The notes under the pieces: generated by a model
What the model was told of the DNA's origin: nothing
The model's database searches: none
The model's input: the letters and a program-made list of their open reading frames with translations, nothing else
Part shown: positions 17,495 through 25,754 of the stretch, in pieces
Position numbering within the stretch: the first letter of the stretch is position 1
Layout: each line of letters begins with the position of its first letter
Position numbers and translations under genes: made by a program
NCBI RefSeq assembly: GCF_024298885.1
Contig: NZ_CP101166.1
Location: 2,665,149 to 2,729,148 of the forward strand
DNA: 64,000 nt
DNA from: Haloglomus halophilum
Lineage (GTDB): Archaea; Halobacteriota; Halobacteria; Halobacteriales; Haloarculaceae
Reading direction: 5' to 3'

Positions 17495-20400
17495 TCAGTC
17501 GTCGCTGATTTCCCAGCCCTCATATCCCTCTTCCTCTTCCTCTCCTTCCGAACCGAAGCTTCCGTCGTCCTCGTTCCACTCGTACTTCAACCCGTCACCG
17601 TCCGGGCACGGCGACGACGGCGTCTGCGCGCTCCCGGCTGCCGTCCCCTCGCCGACGGCGGCGGTGCCGCTGGTCGAGCCGTCGGCGTCGAAGTTCTCCA
17701 TCGACGTTCCGGCCTTCAGCACCACCGTCTCGACCGGGTGGTCGCTGGTCCACTCGATGGCGACCGGTTCGCCGCCGTCCTTCGTCTCGGTGACGGTGAT
17801 GTCGAGCGTCCCGATGTCGTCGTCTGCGGGACAGGCCGCGACGAAGCTGATTGCCTTCCGTGAGTCATCCTCATCGTCGCTGTCGTCGTCCTCGTCGTCG
17901 CTATCGTCACCGTTGCCGTCGCTGCCACTCCCGCTGGCGGTCGCGGCCTCGTCGCCGAGATACCACGTGACGAGCTGCTGGCCATCGAGCCCGGTCACGT
18001 TCAGCACGCTATCCGGGGAGCCGGCGGGGAACCGGCTCGGCAAGCCACCGTCGCCGGCGCCGTACCGGGTCGTGTCCTGCACCTCGAAACCGACGCTGTC
18101 GAGCCCGACAACCGAGGGTCCCTCCTCGCCGACCGGGTCGCTCGTCCGGTTGACGCGCACGTCGTTGCGCTCCCCGGGCTCGAACAGGCCCGTCGGCAGC
18201 TCCGGCCCGGGTGTCAGGTAGACCGCGCCGGGGTAGCTGTTCTCGTAGCCGAAGGTGGCAGTAGTCGCTTGGGCGTCCGACCCGTCGTCACCGGACTGGC
18301 CCTGGTCCTCCCCGCCGTCCGGGTCGGTCCCCCGCGGCGTCCGCTCCTCGCAGTCACCACCCTCGGTGACCGTCCCGGGGTCGCTGCCCTGAGTCCGTAT
18401 CTGCCCCGCGACCTCGACGCCGGTCCCCAGACAGATGTCGCCGTTGTTGCTCTGGACGTCACCGGACACCTCCCCGTCGCCGCCGATGGCGATGTCGCCA
18501 CCGCCCCCCTGCGTGCTGACCTGCCCGCTGAGGTCGGCGTCGTCGCCGATGGAGACGTTGCCGTCGTTCGCCTGGACGTTTCCGGACACCTCCGCGCTGG
18601 CACCGATGACGATGTCGCCGCCGTCGCTCCCCTGTGTCTGGACCTGACCGCTGACCTTCGTGTCGTTGCCGACAGAGATGTCGCCGCTGTTGGCCTTGAC
18701 GAAGCCCTCCGTCTCGGTGCCGTCCCCGATGACGATATTCCCACCGTCACTGCCCTGTGTCTGGACCTGTCCGGTATCGGCGTCGACTCCGATACAGATA
18801 TCGCCGCTGTTGGCCGTGACGAAGCCGCTGATCTCCGTGTCGTCTCCGACGGTGATACTGCCGCCGTTACTGCCCTGGGTCTGGACCTGTCCCCCGATGT
18901 CGACACCGTCACCGATGGAGATGTTCCCGCTGTTGGCTCTGACGTCGCCCGAGACGCTCGCGTCGTCCCGGATGACGATGTCGCCGCCGTTCGTCCGCAC
19001 CTTGCCGTCGATCTCCACGTCGGCCTCGACGAGAACGTCGCCGCTCACCTGCACCCCTCCCTGGCCACTGTCGATGACCGTCGGGTCGTCGAGGTCCGAG
19101 GCGTCGAAGCTGATGGCAGCACAGACGCCGTCCGCGTCGCCGGAGTCGCCGCCCTCGACCGAACTGACCACCGGTTCGATGTCGCCGTCGTCGTCCGGGC
19201 CACCGACGACCCGGACGTTGTCGACGTGCCAGAAGTCGTCGGTTCCGTCGCCGTCGAGCTGGTGGAAGCGGAGCCGGAACTCGTCGTGGCTGGCGACGCT
19301 GCCGGGCAGGTAGACCCGCTGTTCGAGCGCGCCGTCGGCCAGCGCGGGGTCGTCCTGTTCGATGGAGTCGACGCGGTGCCACTCCCCGTCCGCGCCGTAG
19401 AACTCGACCGCGAGGTCCTCCGCCGCGGCGTCGGGCGCGCCGCTCGGGCTCTCGGCGCTGGGCAGGTCTGCGGTGTATCCGTCGGACCCGTTCTGGACCC
19501 AGTAGGCCACCTCGACGAGGTCGTAGTCACCCGTGTCGACGGCCGGGCTGGTGAGTCGCTGCTCGCCGTCCGCGGTGTACGCCGACTGCCCACAGGTCTC
19601 GCTGGTGAGGTCGTTGACCCCGGCGATGCCGTCGCCGCTCGCGCTCCAGCTGGCGTTGGCCAGCCGTGCAGCGTCGTCGTCACCGCGGGTTTCGAACGTC
19701 GACCACAGCAGCACCGTCTCGTCGCCGTCCAGGTTCGTCGGGTCCGAGCAGACGGCCGCGTCGCCGTCGCCGCTGTCGCCGCCATCACCGTCGCTGGGCG
19801 GCCGTTCGAGTTCCTCGACCGTCACGGTCGCCTCGTTGTTGGACGTGTTCCGGTCACCGGCTGCGCCCACATCCGCGATGGTCGCGGTGTTGTCGAGCGC
19901 CCCGGGCACCGGGCTGGCGATGGCCCGGATGGTGAGGGTCTCCCTCGTGCCCTCCGCGAGGCCGCTAGAGAGCCGCCACTTCCCCGTCGCCGGGTCGTAC
20001 GTGCCGTCGCTCGCGTCGTGTGACAGCGGGATGAACCCGGCCGGCAGCTCGTCTCGGACCACGAGACCGCTGGGGATGTCGCCCGGCCCGCGGTTGCCGA
20101 CGGTCAGGTCGAACGTCACCGTGTCGCCGCTGTCGACGCGTGCGGTGCCGTCGCCGTTCGGGTCCTGGGGCGAGGTCATCTCCAGGTACGGGTCCGCCCC
20201 GCCGATGGTCACCGACGCCGTGTCCACGTCGTTGTCGACGCCCGGGTCCTCGACCGCCGATTCCGTCCGGGCGACCGTGTACGGGAGCGCCTCGCCCGTA
20301 CTCCCGCTGGCGCGCATCGTCACGTTCAGCGTGACCGACTCGCCGGCCGGGAGTCCGTCCGGAATCGTCCAGGTCCCGCTTGCCGGGTCGTAGGTGGGCC

Positions 20401-23400
20401 CGTTCGCGGGACTGCTCGCCGATACCGGGTCGAACTGACGGGGATCGTAGCCGTCACTCACGCGGATCGGTCCGGTCGCCCGCCCCGGACCGAGGTTCTT
20501 GACCGTGGTACTGAAGGTGACCTCCGCCCCGTCGCCGACCGCGGGCTTGTCGGCGGTCACGTTGACCGCGATGTCGGCCGGGCGCTGGCGCAGGTGGACC
20601 GTCTCCGTCGAGCCGTCGTCGAACAGCAGCGTCACTGACAGGTTGGCGTCGCCGGCCGTCGTCGGTACGAGCGTTCCCAGGTCGGCGACGGACCCGTCGT
20701 CGGTCCGGTACTCGCCCACTTCGAACGCGAAGGTCGCGTTCCCCGGGACCGTCGCGTTCTCGGCGTCGTAGCCCGGGAGGGCGTCGAGGTCCGCGAACCG
20801 ATATCGTGTGCCGTCGGCCGAGACGTTCGCCTCGGCGTCCGCGAAGCCGTCGTCGCCGCTGCCGTCGCCATCGACCGGCACGTCGACCTCCCGGTCGCCG
20901 CCGCGGTCGACCGCCGCCGCGAGCGTCGTGTCCGTCTCGAACCCGACGATCTCCGTCGGCCCATCGCCGCTCGACAGGTCCACGCTCACGCCGGTCGTCT
21001 TCTCGATTTCGCCGTCACCGTCGATGTCCTCGCCGGTCGGCGTGACGCCCTCGACGGTCACGTTCTCGCTCGCGGGCTGGGGGCTCTCGCCGGGGAGCGT
21101 CCCGGTGTCGTACCAGTCGTCCGCGCTGTCCGTGTCGATGTACTGGCCCGCGTCGTCCTGCTCACGGTACGCCGTCGTGTCCTCGGTACCGCCGGTGAAG
21201 GTGTGTTCCCAGTCGCCCGTGCGGGGGGCCTCCGTTCCGTAGGCGTAGCGGTCCAGTTCCGTTTCGGCGGTGCCGTCGCCGTCCAGGTCGCCCCGCAGCG
21301 TCAGCGTCGCGCCGCCGTCGGCCAGGATGTCGGAGTCCTCGATGGTGGGCTGGCCGGTGGACTCGTCGAGGACGAGGACTCGGTCAGTCGTCACGCCGCG
21401 CTCGGCCGCGAACCGGTCCACGTCGACCGTCTCGCCGACCAGATATATCGGGCCGCCCGTCCTGCTGACTGGCTGTGCGACCCCGTCCAGCGAGACGTTC
21501 AAAAGCCGCTTCCCGTCCGTTCCGGGCCGACGGACGGCCAGCTCGTACCCGCTCGTGTCCACGGGCCGCTCGAAGTCCAGTCGTACGTACTCGTCGCTGG
21601 ACTCGTCACTGGCCGCGATGGTCGCGTCGCGAGCCTCGACGGCCGCGATGCGGCCGCTCCGCAGTTCGCTTCCGTAGACGTACGTGTCGACGGCCGCACC
21701 CGTCGCGTCCCGGAGCGTCACGGTCCCGCCGTCGTCCGCGAGGAACGACGCGGGCAGCCCGTCAGCGAGGTTCTCGGCCCGGAGTACCTGGCTCGGGTCC
21801 ACGCCCTGCTCGTTGGCGAATGTCGTCGGGTCGGTTCCTTCGCCGACGACGTATATCGGGGCACCGTCCCGTGCCGCCCCGTCGGCGGCGCCGAGGTCGA
21901 GGATCGCTGGGGCGCTCCCGTTACCGTCGACCACGACCGTCCAGCCGGTCGTGTCCGCACCGCCGGGGAAGTCGAGTCGGAGCCGGCCGTCCCGGTCAGC
22001 GGCGGTCGCCCCGTCACCACCGGGGTAGTCCCCGTCCGTGTCCGGCGTCACCGCGTCGATGCGGCCGTTGGCCGTCCCGGTCCACTCGGCCCGGTCGACC
22101 GTCGTCCCGCTCGCGTCCTCCAGCCGGAGTTCGCCGCCCAGGTCCGACAGCACGTCGTCCGGCGTCGGCGTCCCGTCGGTGCTCGGCACCGCGTCGCCGC
22201 CGAACCGGAACACCTGGTCCTCGTCCACGCCGCGCGCGTCGGCGAACGCTGCCGGGTCGGTCCCCTCGCCGACGAGGTAGACCGGCCCGCCCGCCGCCGC
22301 GGCCGCCGCGACGGAGTCGTTGGTCAGCGAGTACGTGGCCGACTCCGTCCCGGGCCCGGTCGTCGTCCGATCGACGACGACCGACCAGCCCGTCGTCGTG
22401 TCGACGGGGCCGGTGAACTCCAGCCGGGCGAACTCGTCGCTCCCGTCACCGTCCCAGGCCGGGTCGACCGTCGGCACGGCGCCGGTCGCGGGCGTCCTGT
22501 CGCCCCCGGGCGGGCTGTGGTAGTCGTACCGGTCGACCAGCCGGTCGCGCTCGTCGCGCAGTCGCAAGGTCGCGCCGGCCTCCGGCAGCACGTTCATCGC
22601 CATCCCCGACTCCGCCACCGCACCCACGGCGACGACCTGCGAGGGGTCGAGGCCGCGGTCGGCGGCGAACCGGGCTCGGTCCACCGAACGCCCGACCACG
22701 TAGAGGTCCTGGCCGGCCGCGATGGTGTCACGGGCCGTCGGGACGCCCAGGTCGAACGTGCCGACCCGCCCCGCGCCGTCGACTGTCAGCGTCCAGCCGG
22801 CCGAGTCGAACGCCCGGTCGACGTCCAGCCGGACGACCTCGTCGCGGTCCGGGCTCCCGGTCCCGGCGTCGGTCGCGTTCCGGGGGACCACGTCGGCGAT
22901 GGCCGCTGCCGGGCCGCCACCGTAGGCGTAGGTGTCGACGGCGTCGCCGGAGACATCCTGCAGCGTCAGCGCGGCGCCGTCGTCTTCGAACAGGTCCGAG
23001 TCGGCGAGGCCGCCCTCGGCGATCGGCGCCGCGAATACCACGCGGTCGGCCGTGAGGTTCCGGGCGGCGGCAAACGCCGCGCGGTCGTCGGCGTCAACGG
23101 TCCCATCACCGTTCACGTCGACCTGGCCCAGCAGGTACACCGGACCGGGCGCGGCGCCGGTCGTGTCCGCCAGCGGCGTCAGATCCAGCCGCTCGGTCGT
23201 CCCGGCGCCGTCGTCGACGAGCAGCCGCCAGCCCGTCGTATCCACCGCTGTCCCGAAGTCGAGACGCGCGTACTCGTCGCTCGCGACGCTCGGTGTCTCG
23301 CCCCCAGTGGCGTCGAGCGGCACCACGCGCCCGATACTGGCCCGCTGGATGCCGTCGTACGCCCGCTCGTCGACCAGTTCACCCTCGCCCGGCGGTCCGT

Positions 23401-25615
23401 CGTGGAGCCGGACGGTCCCGCCGGTTCCGGGGACGAACTCGTCGTCTGCGAGTCCCGCCGGAGCGAGCGTCGTGGCGCGGAAGACGCGGTCGGTCGAGAC
23501 GCCGTGTTCTCTTGCGAACCTCGCCCGATTCACGTCCGCCCCGACGACGTACACCGGTCCCGTGACCGACCCGTCGGTACCGACCCGCTCGGCGACCGGG
23601 CCGAGGTCGGTTGTCTCGCGGCGCCCGTCGGCGACGACGCTCAGCGTGTGGTTCGCCCCGTCGAGCAGGTCGGCCGGCCGCTCGAACCGGAGTTCGACGT
23701 GTTCGTCGGCGGGGCTCCCGCCCGGACCGGCCGGCTGCACGCCCGCAATCCGCCCGCCGTCCGAGCGATAGGCGAACACGTCGACGACGGTCGAGTCCTG
23801 CCGGAGCAGCACCGTCCCGCGCTGGTCGTCCAGCACGTCGGTGAACGCATCACCGTCGCCTGGGTCGGCGTCCGAGAGTTCGTTCCGGGCCGTCCCGTCG
23901 ACCAGCGATGCGCCGGCGTCCGGAGCCAGCGCCGCGGCCCGCACGACCACGTCGTTCCCGTCGAGGCCGTTGCGTGCGGCGAACGCCTCCAGCCCCGCCG
24001 CCCCCTCGTACGAGTCGTCGTACGCGTTCTCGCCGACGACGTAGATATCGACCGGACCGCTCGTCACCTCGTCGACCGTCACGCTCGTCAGACTGGACAG
24101 GGGAACGCCCCGAGCGTCGGCGACGTCCACCAGCACCTGATTGGCATCACCGGCGAAGTAGATCTCGTCGGCACCGCCGGTCACGCCGGCACGGTCCAGG
24201 CTCCCCGCCAGTGCGACCGTGTTCCGGACGCTCCCGTCCCGGTTCACGAACTCGAGCGTGTGGTTCGCCGTGTCGATTCCGTCTGCGTCGGTGACGGTCA
24301 CCCGGACGAAGTCCCCGCTCTGGTCGTCCCTGACGTTCGGGCTGACGGCTGTGACGAGCGGCGGCATCCGGTCGTCCCGCACCGCCTCGGCGGTGTTCTC
24401 GATGCCGATGTTGTAGGTCACCTGTCCCTTGTCGCCGTGGATGCCCGGAGCCTCCACGCCGAGCGTCGCGGTGGCGCCCTCGACGGGGGCGTTGACCGGC
24501 GCCCGGTAGGTGAACGTCGCGCGACCGTCCTCGTCGGTGACGGCGCCGATCTCACCGACGCTGTTCACCGGCCCGACCACGCGACCGACCGACGGCTGGA
24601 TGACGTCGAGTTCGACACCGCTGACGGGGTTGTTGTACCGGTCACGCACCTGGACGGTGAACTGGCGCTGCTTCCCCTCGTCGATGGGGTCCGGGTTCCG
24701 GAGCGCCGTCACGTAGGCGGCCGGCTCCGACACCGACCCCGTCAGGCCGACCTTCGACAGTTTGGCGTCGTACGTCACGCCTGGCTCCATCTTCAGCGTG
24801 AGCGTCCCACAGGGGGCGTCGGGCAGACTCGCCGTACAGCTGTACGACCGGACGTAGGCGTCCGGGTCGGTCCCAGCGGGGTCGAGTTCGCTCGCGAGCA
24901 GGTCGCTCCAGGCCGACTTCGGAATCCGTGTCGGGATCCGGACCGTCATGGGCTCGGCGTTCGGGCTCCGCAGGTCCACGTTCACCTGCGAGGCCGACAG
25001 GGCCTCGGGCTCGATTGTGGCCGTCCCGGTCCGGCTGATGTCGCGCTCGCCGTCGACGAACGCCAGGGAGAGCTGCTTCCCGTCGACCAGCCGCTGGCCG
25101 CTCTGCATCGTCGTACTCTCGTCCCCGCTCCGGTAGAGGACGGAGCTCTCGTAGGCCGACTGTGGGGCGTCCTCGTAGTAGTTGTAGCCCGGATCGTAGA
25201 GGACCCGGCTGTTCGTGTAGCCGCTCCGAACCGTCCCGCTCCAGAAATCCGTCGTCTCGGGGTTCGCTGCGACCGCGTTCGACAGCGACCCGGCGCCCAG
25301 TGAGTCGATACGCAGCGACCCCTGTGGCTGCTGTGGATTCTGCAGGACCGTCCGCTCGGGGTAGGTCGTTCCCAGACGGACGGTCGCTGTCTGCCCGGTA
25401 GTCGTGTCGGCCGACCCCAGCACCGCAGCGCGTACGTCCAGCATGTCCTGTTCGATCCCCTGCTGGTGCTGGACCTCCGCGCGCTCGTTCTGCTGTGGCA
25501 CGACGACGGCCTGTGTCACCGCCAGCGAAACCACTACCAGTGCCAGGACGAGCACTGCCGCGATAGCTGCCACCTGGGCCCGCTCTTCCTCGAACCCCAA
25601 CCCCCGGAGATACAT
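17495..25615 (-). CDS. Giant modular pilin-like surface protein, paralogue 2
   Basis: A frame of 2,706 residues read from ATG 25615 (MYLRGLGFEEERAQVAAIAA). Order of regions: N-terminal helix and pilin-like region shared with the genes at 15727 and 25755 (about 1-300); an invasin/Big-1-like domain (about 300-410; ATFTYRAPVNAPVEG); seven lamin-tail-like modules (about 430-1490); a beta region (1490-1670); two DUF11-like repeats (about 1675-1939); a MAM-like jelly-roll-like region (about 1955-2140); a bactofilin-like polymer-forming helix (about 2185-2425); an acidic C-terminal region. An upstream in-frame GTG at 25702 would extend the frame, but the pilin-like alignment and the TATA at 25639-25650 favour 25615. 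The protein is probably secreted or anchored and is the largest gene here. Confidence 0.78.
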   Translation of the reverse strand: MYLRGLGFEEERAQVAAIAAVLVLALVVVSLAVTQAVVVPQQNERAEVQHQQGIEQDMLDVRAAVLGSADTTTGQTATVRLGTTYPERTVLQNPQQPQGSLRIDSLGAGSLSNAVAANPETTDFWSGTVRSGYTNSRVLYDPGYNYYEDAPQSAYESSVLYRSGDESTTMQSGQRLVDGKQLSLAFVDGERDISRTGTATIEPEALSASQVNVDLRSPNAEPMTVRIPTRIPKSAWSDLLASELDPAGTDPDAYVRSYSCTASLPDAPCGTLTLKMEPGVTYDAKLSKVGLTGSVSEPAAYVTALRNPDPIDEGKQRQFTVQVRDRYNNPVSGVELDVIQPSVGRVVGPVNSVGEIGAVTDEDGRATFTYRAPVNAPVEGATATLGVEAPGIHGDKGQVTYNIGIENTAEAVRDDRMPPLVTAVSPNVRDDQSGDFVRVTVTDADGIDTANHTLEFVNRDGSVRNTVALAGSLDRAGVTGGADEIYFAGDANQVLVDVADARGVPLSSLTSVTVDEVTSGPVDIYVVGENAYDDSYEGAAGLEAFAARNGLDGNDVVVRAAALAPDAGASLVDGTARNELSDADPGDGDAFTDVLDDQRGTVLLRQDSTVVDVFAYRSDGGRIAGVQPAGPGGSPADEHVELRFERPADLLDGANHTLSVVADGRRETTDLGPVAERVGTDGSVTGPVYVVGADVNRARFAREHGVSTDRVFRATTLAPAGLADDEFVPGTGGTVRLHDGPPGEGELVDERAYDGIQRASIGRVVPLDATGGETPSVASDEYARLDFGTAVDTTGWRLLVDDGAGTTERLDLTPLADTTGAAPGPVYLLGQVDVNGDGTVDADDRAAFAAARNLTADRVVFAAPIAEGGLADSDLFEDDGAALTLQDVSGDAVDTYAYGGGPAAAIADVVPRNATDAGTGSPDRDEVVRLDVDRAFDSAGWTLTVDGAGRVGTFDLGVPTARDTIAAGQDLYVVGRSVDRARFAADRGLDPSQVVAVGAVAESGMAMNVLPEAGATLRLRDERDRLVDRYDYHSPPGGDRTPATGAVPTVDPAWDGDGSDEFARLEFTGPVDTTTGWSVVVDRTTTGPGTESATYSLTNDSVAAAAAAGGPVYLVGEGTDPAAFADARGVDEDQVFRFGGDAVPSTDGTPTPDDVLSDLGGELRLEDASGTTVDRAEWTGTANGRIDAVTPDTDGDYPGGDGATAADRDGRLRLDFPGGADTTGWTVVVDGNGSAPAILDLGAADGAARDGAPIYVVGEGTDPTTFANEQGVDPSQVLRAENLADGLPASFLADDGGTVTLRDATGAAVDTYVYGSELRSGRIAAVEARDATIAASDESSDEYVRLDFERPVDTSGYELAVRRPGTDGKRLLNVSLDGVAQPVSRTGGPIYLVGETVDVDRFAAERGVTTDRVLVLDESTGQPTIEDSDILADGGATLTLRGDLDGDGTAETELDRYAYGTEAPRTGDWEHTFTGGTEDTTAYREQDDAGQYIDTDSADDWYDTGTLPGESPQPASENVTVEGVTPTGEDIDGDGEIEKTTGVSVDLSSGDGPTEIVGFETDTTLAAAVDRGGDREVDVPVDGDGSGDDGFADAEANVSADGTRYRFADLDALPGYDAENATVPGNATFAFEVGEYRTDDGSVADLGTLVPTTAGDANLSVTLLFDDGSTETVHLRQRPADIAVNVTADKPAVGDGAEVTFSTTVKNLGPGRATGPIRVSDGYDPRQFDPVSASSPANGPTYDPASGTWTIPDGLPAGESVTLNVTMRASGSTGEALPYTVARTESAVEDPGVDNDVDTASVTIGGADPYLEMTSPQDPNGDGTARVDSGDTVTFDLTVGNRGPGDIPSGLVVRDELPAGFIPLSHDASDGTYDPATGKWRLSSGLAEGTRETLTIRAIASPVPGALDNTATIADVGAAGDRNTSNNEATVTVEELERPPSDGDGGDSGDGDAAVCSDPTNLDGDETVLLWSTFETRGDDDAARLANASWSASGDGIAGVNDLTSETCGQSAYTADGEQRLTSPAVDTGDYDLVEVAYWVQNGSDGYTADLPSAESPSGAPDAAAEDLAVEFYGADGEWHRVDSIEQDDPALADGALEQRVYLPGSVASHDEFRLRFHQLDGDGTDDFWHVDNVRVVGGPDDDGDIEPVVSSVEGGDSGDADGVCAAISFDASDLDDPTVIDSGQGGVQVSGDVLVEADVEIDGKVRTNGGDIVIRDDASVSGDVRANSGNISIGDGVDIGGQVQTQGSNGGSITVGDDTEISGFVTANSGDICIGVDADTGQVQTQGSDGGNIVIGDGTETEGFVKANSGDISVGNDTKVSGQVQTQGSDGGDIVIGASAEVSGNVQANDGNVSIGDDADLSGQVSTQGGGGDIAIGGDGEVSGDVQSNNGDICLGTGVEVAGQIRTQGSDPGTVTEGGDCEERTPRGTDPDGGEDQGQSGDDGSDAQATTATFGYENSYPGAVYLTPGPELPTGLFEPGERNDVRVNRTSDPVGEEGPSVVGLDSVGFEVQDTTRYGAGDGGLPSRFPAGSPDSVLNVTGLDGQQLVTWYLGDEAATASGSGSDGNGDDSDDEDDDSDDEDDSRKAISFVAACPADDDIGTLDITVTETKDGGEPVAIEWTSDHPVETVVLKAGTSMENFDADGSTSGTAAVGEGTAAGSAQTPSSPCPDGDGLKYEWNEDDGSFGSEGEEEEEGYEGWEISDD
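18330..19060 (-). repeat. Tandem bactofilin-like coding repeats of about 120 bases
   Basis: Within the giant gene, near-identical units recur, each encoding variants of VSGDVQANxGDIxIGDDxx followed by VxGQVxTQGSDGG. Related marker positions near 18385, 18508, 18636, 18756 and 18882 give a spacing of about 120-126 bases. The Gly/Asp/Val-rich pattern is that of a right-handed beta-helix similar to bactofilins. The count of units is about six, and their DNA similarity suggests recent or ongoing amplification. Confidence 0.7.
21220..24330 (-). repeat. Seven lamin-tail-like coding repeats
   Basis: Seven modules of about 140-170 residues each recur in the giant protein. Each has DEYVRLDF or a variant, then VDTTGWxLVVDG, GPVYLVGExxDxxxFA, a linker, and a terminal LRDxxGxxVDxYxYG. 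The GWTLTVDG strand and the terminal DxxGxxVDxYxYG hairpin are the hallmarks of lamin-tail domains (PF00932). Module boundaries are approximate. One module carries an EF-hand-like DVNGDGTVDADD insert. Confidence 0.68.
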
Positions 25616-25638
25616 CTTGATTACCACCACGGTAGTCG

Positions 25639-25650
25639 TTAATACTAAAA
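25639..25650 (-). promoter_or_regulatory. TATA-like element of the giant gene
   Basis: On the minus strand TTTTAGTATTAA lies about 29 bases before the ATG at 25615, in otherwise GC-rich sequence. The spacing fits a leaderless transcript from this start and argues against the upstream in-frame start at 25702. Confidence 0.55.
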
Positions 25651-25754
25651 GGGCTTCTGACAGTGCCATCCAAAAGCCCGCCACTCCAGGGTCACGAACC
25701 ACGGCTATTCGGCCCTGAAACGCCGTACCTGCCGGTCCCCCGTCGTCTCCGCGC

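Noticed and set aside
21203..25303. 1,366-codon open frame on the plus strand across the giant surface gene
   Set aside because: It is the mirror of the real minus-strand gene; its protein lacks domains, and the minus strand shows repeats, domains and a promoter.
25616..25702. Upstream start of the giant surface gene at 25702
   Set aside because: It would add a 29-residue hydrophobic segment ahead of the pilin-like start and would lie upstream of the TATA-like box at 25639-25650.
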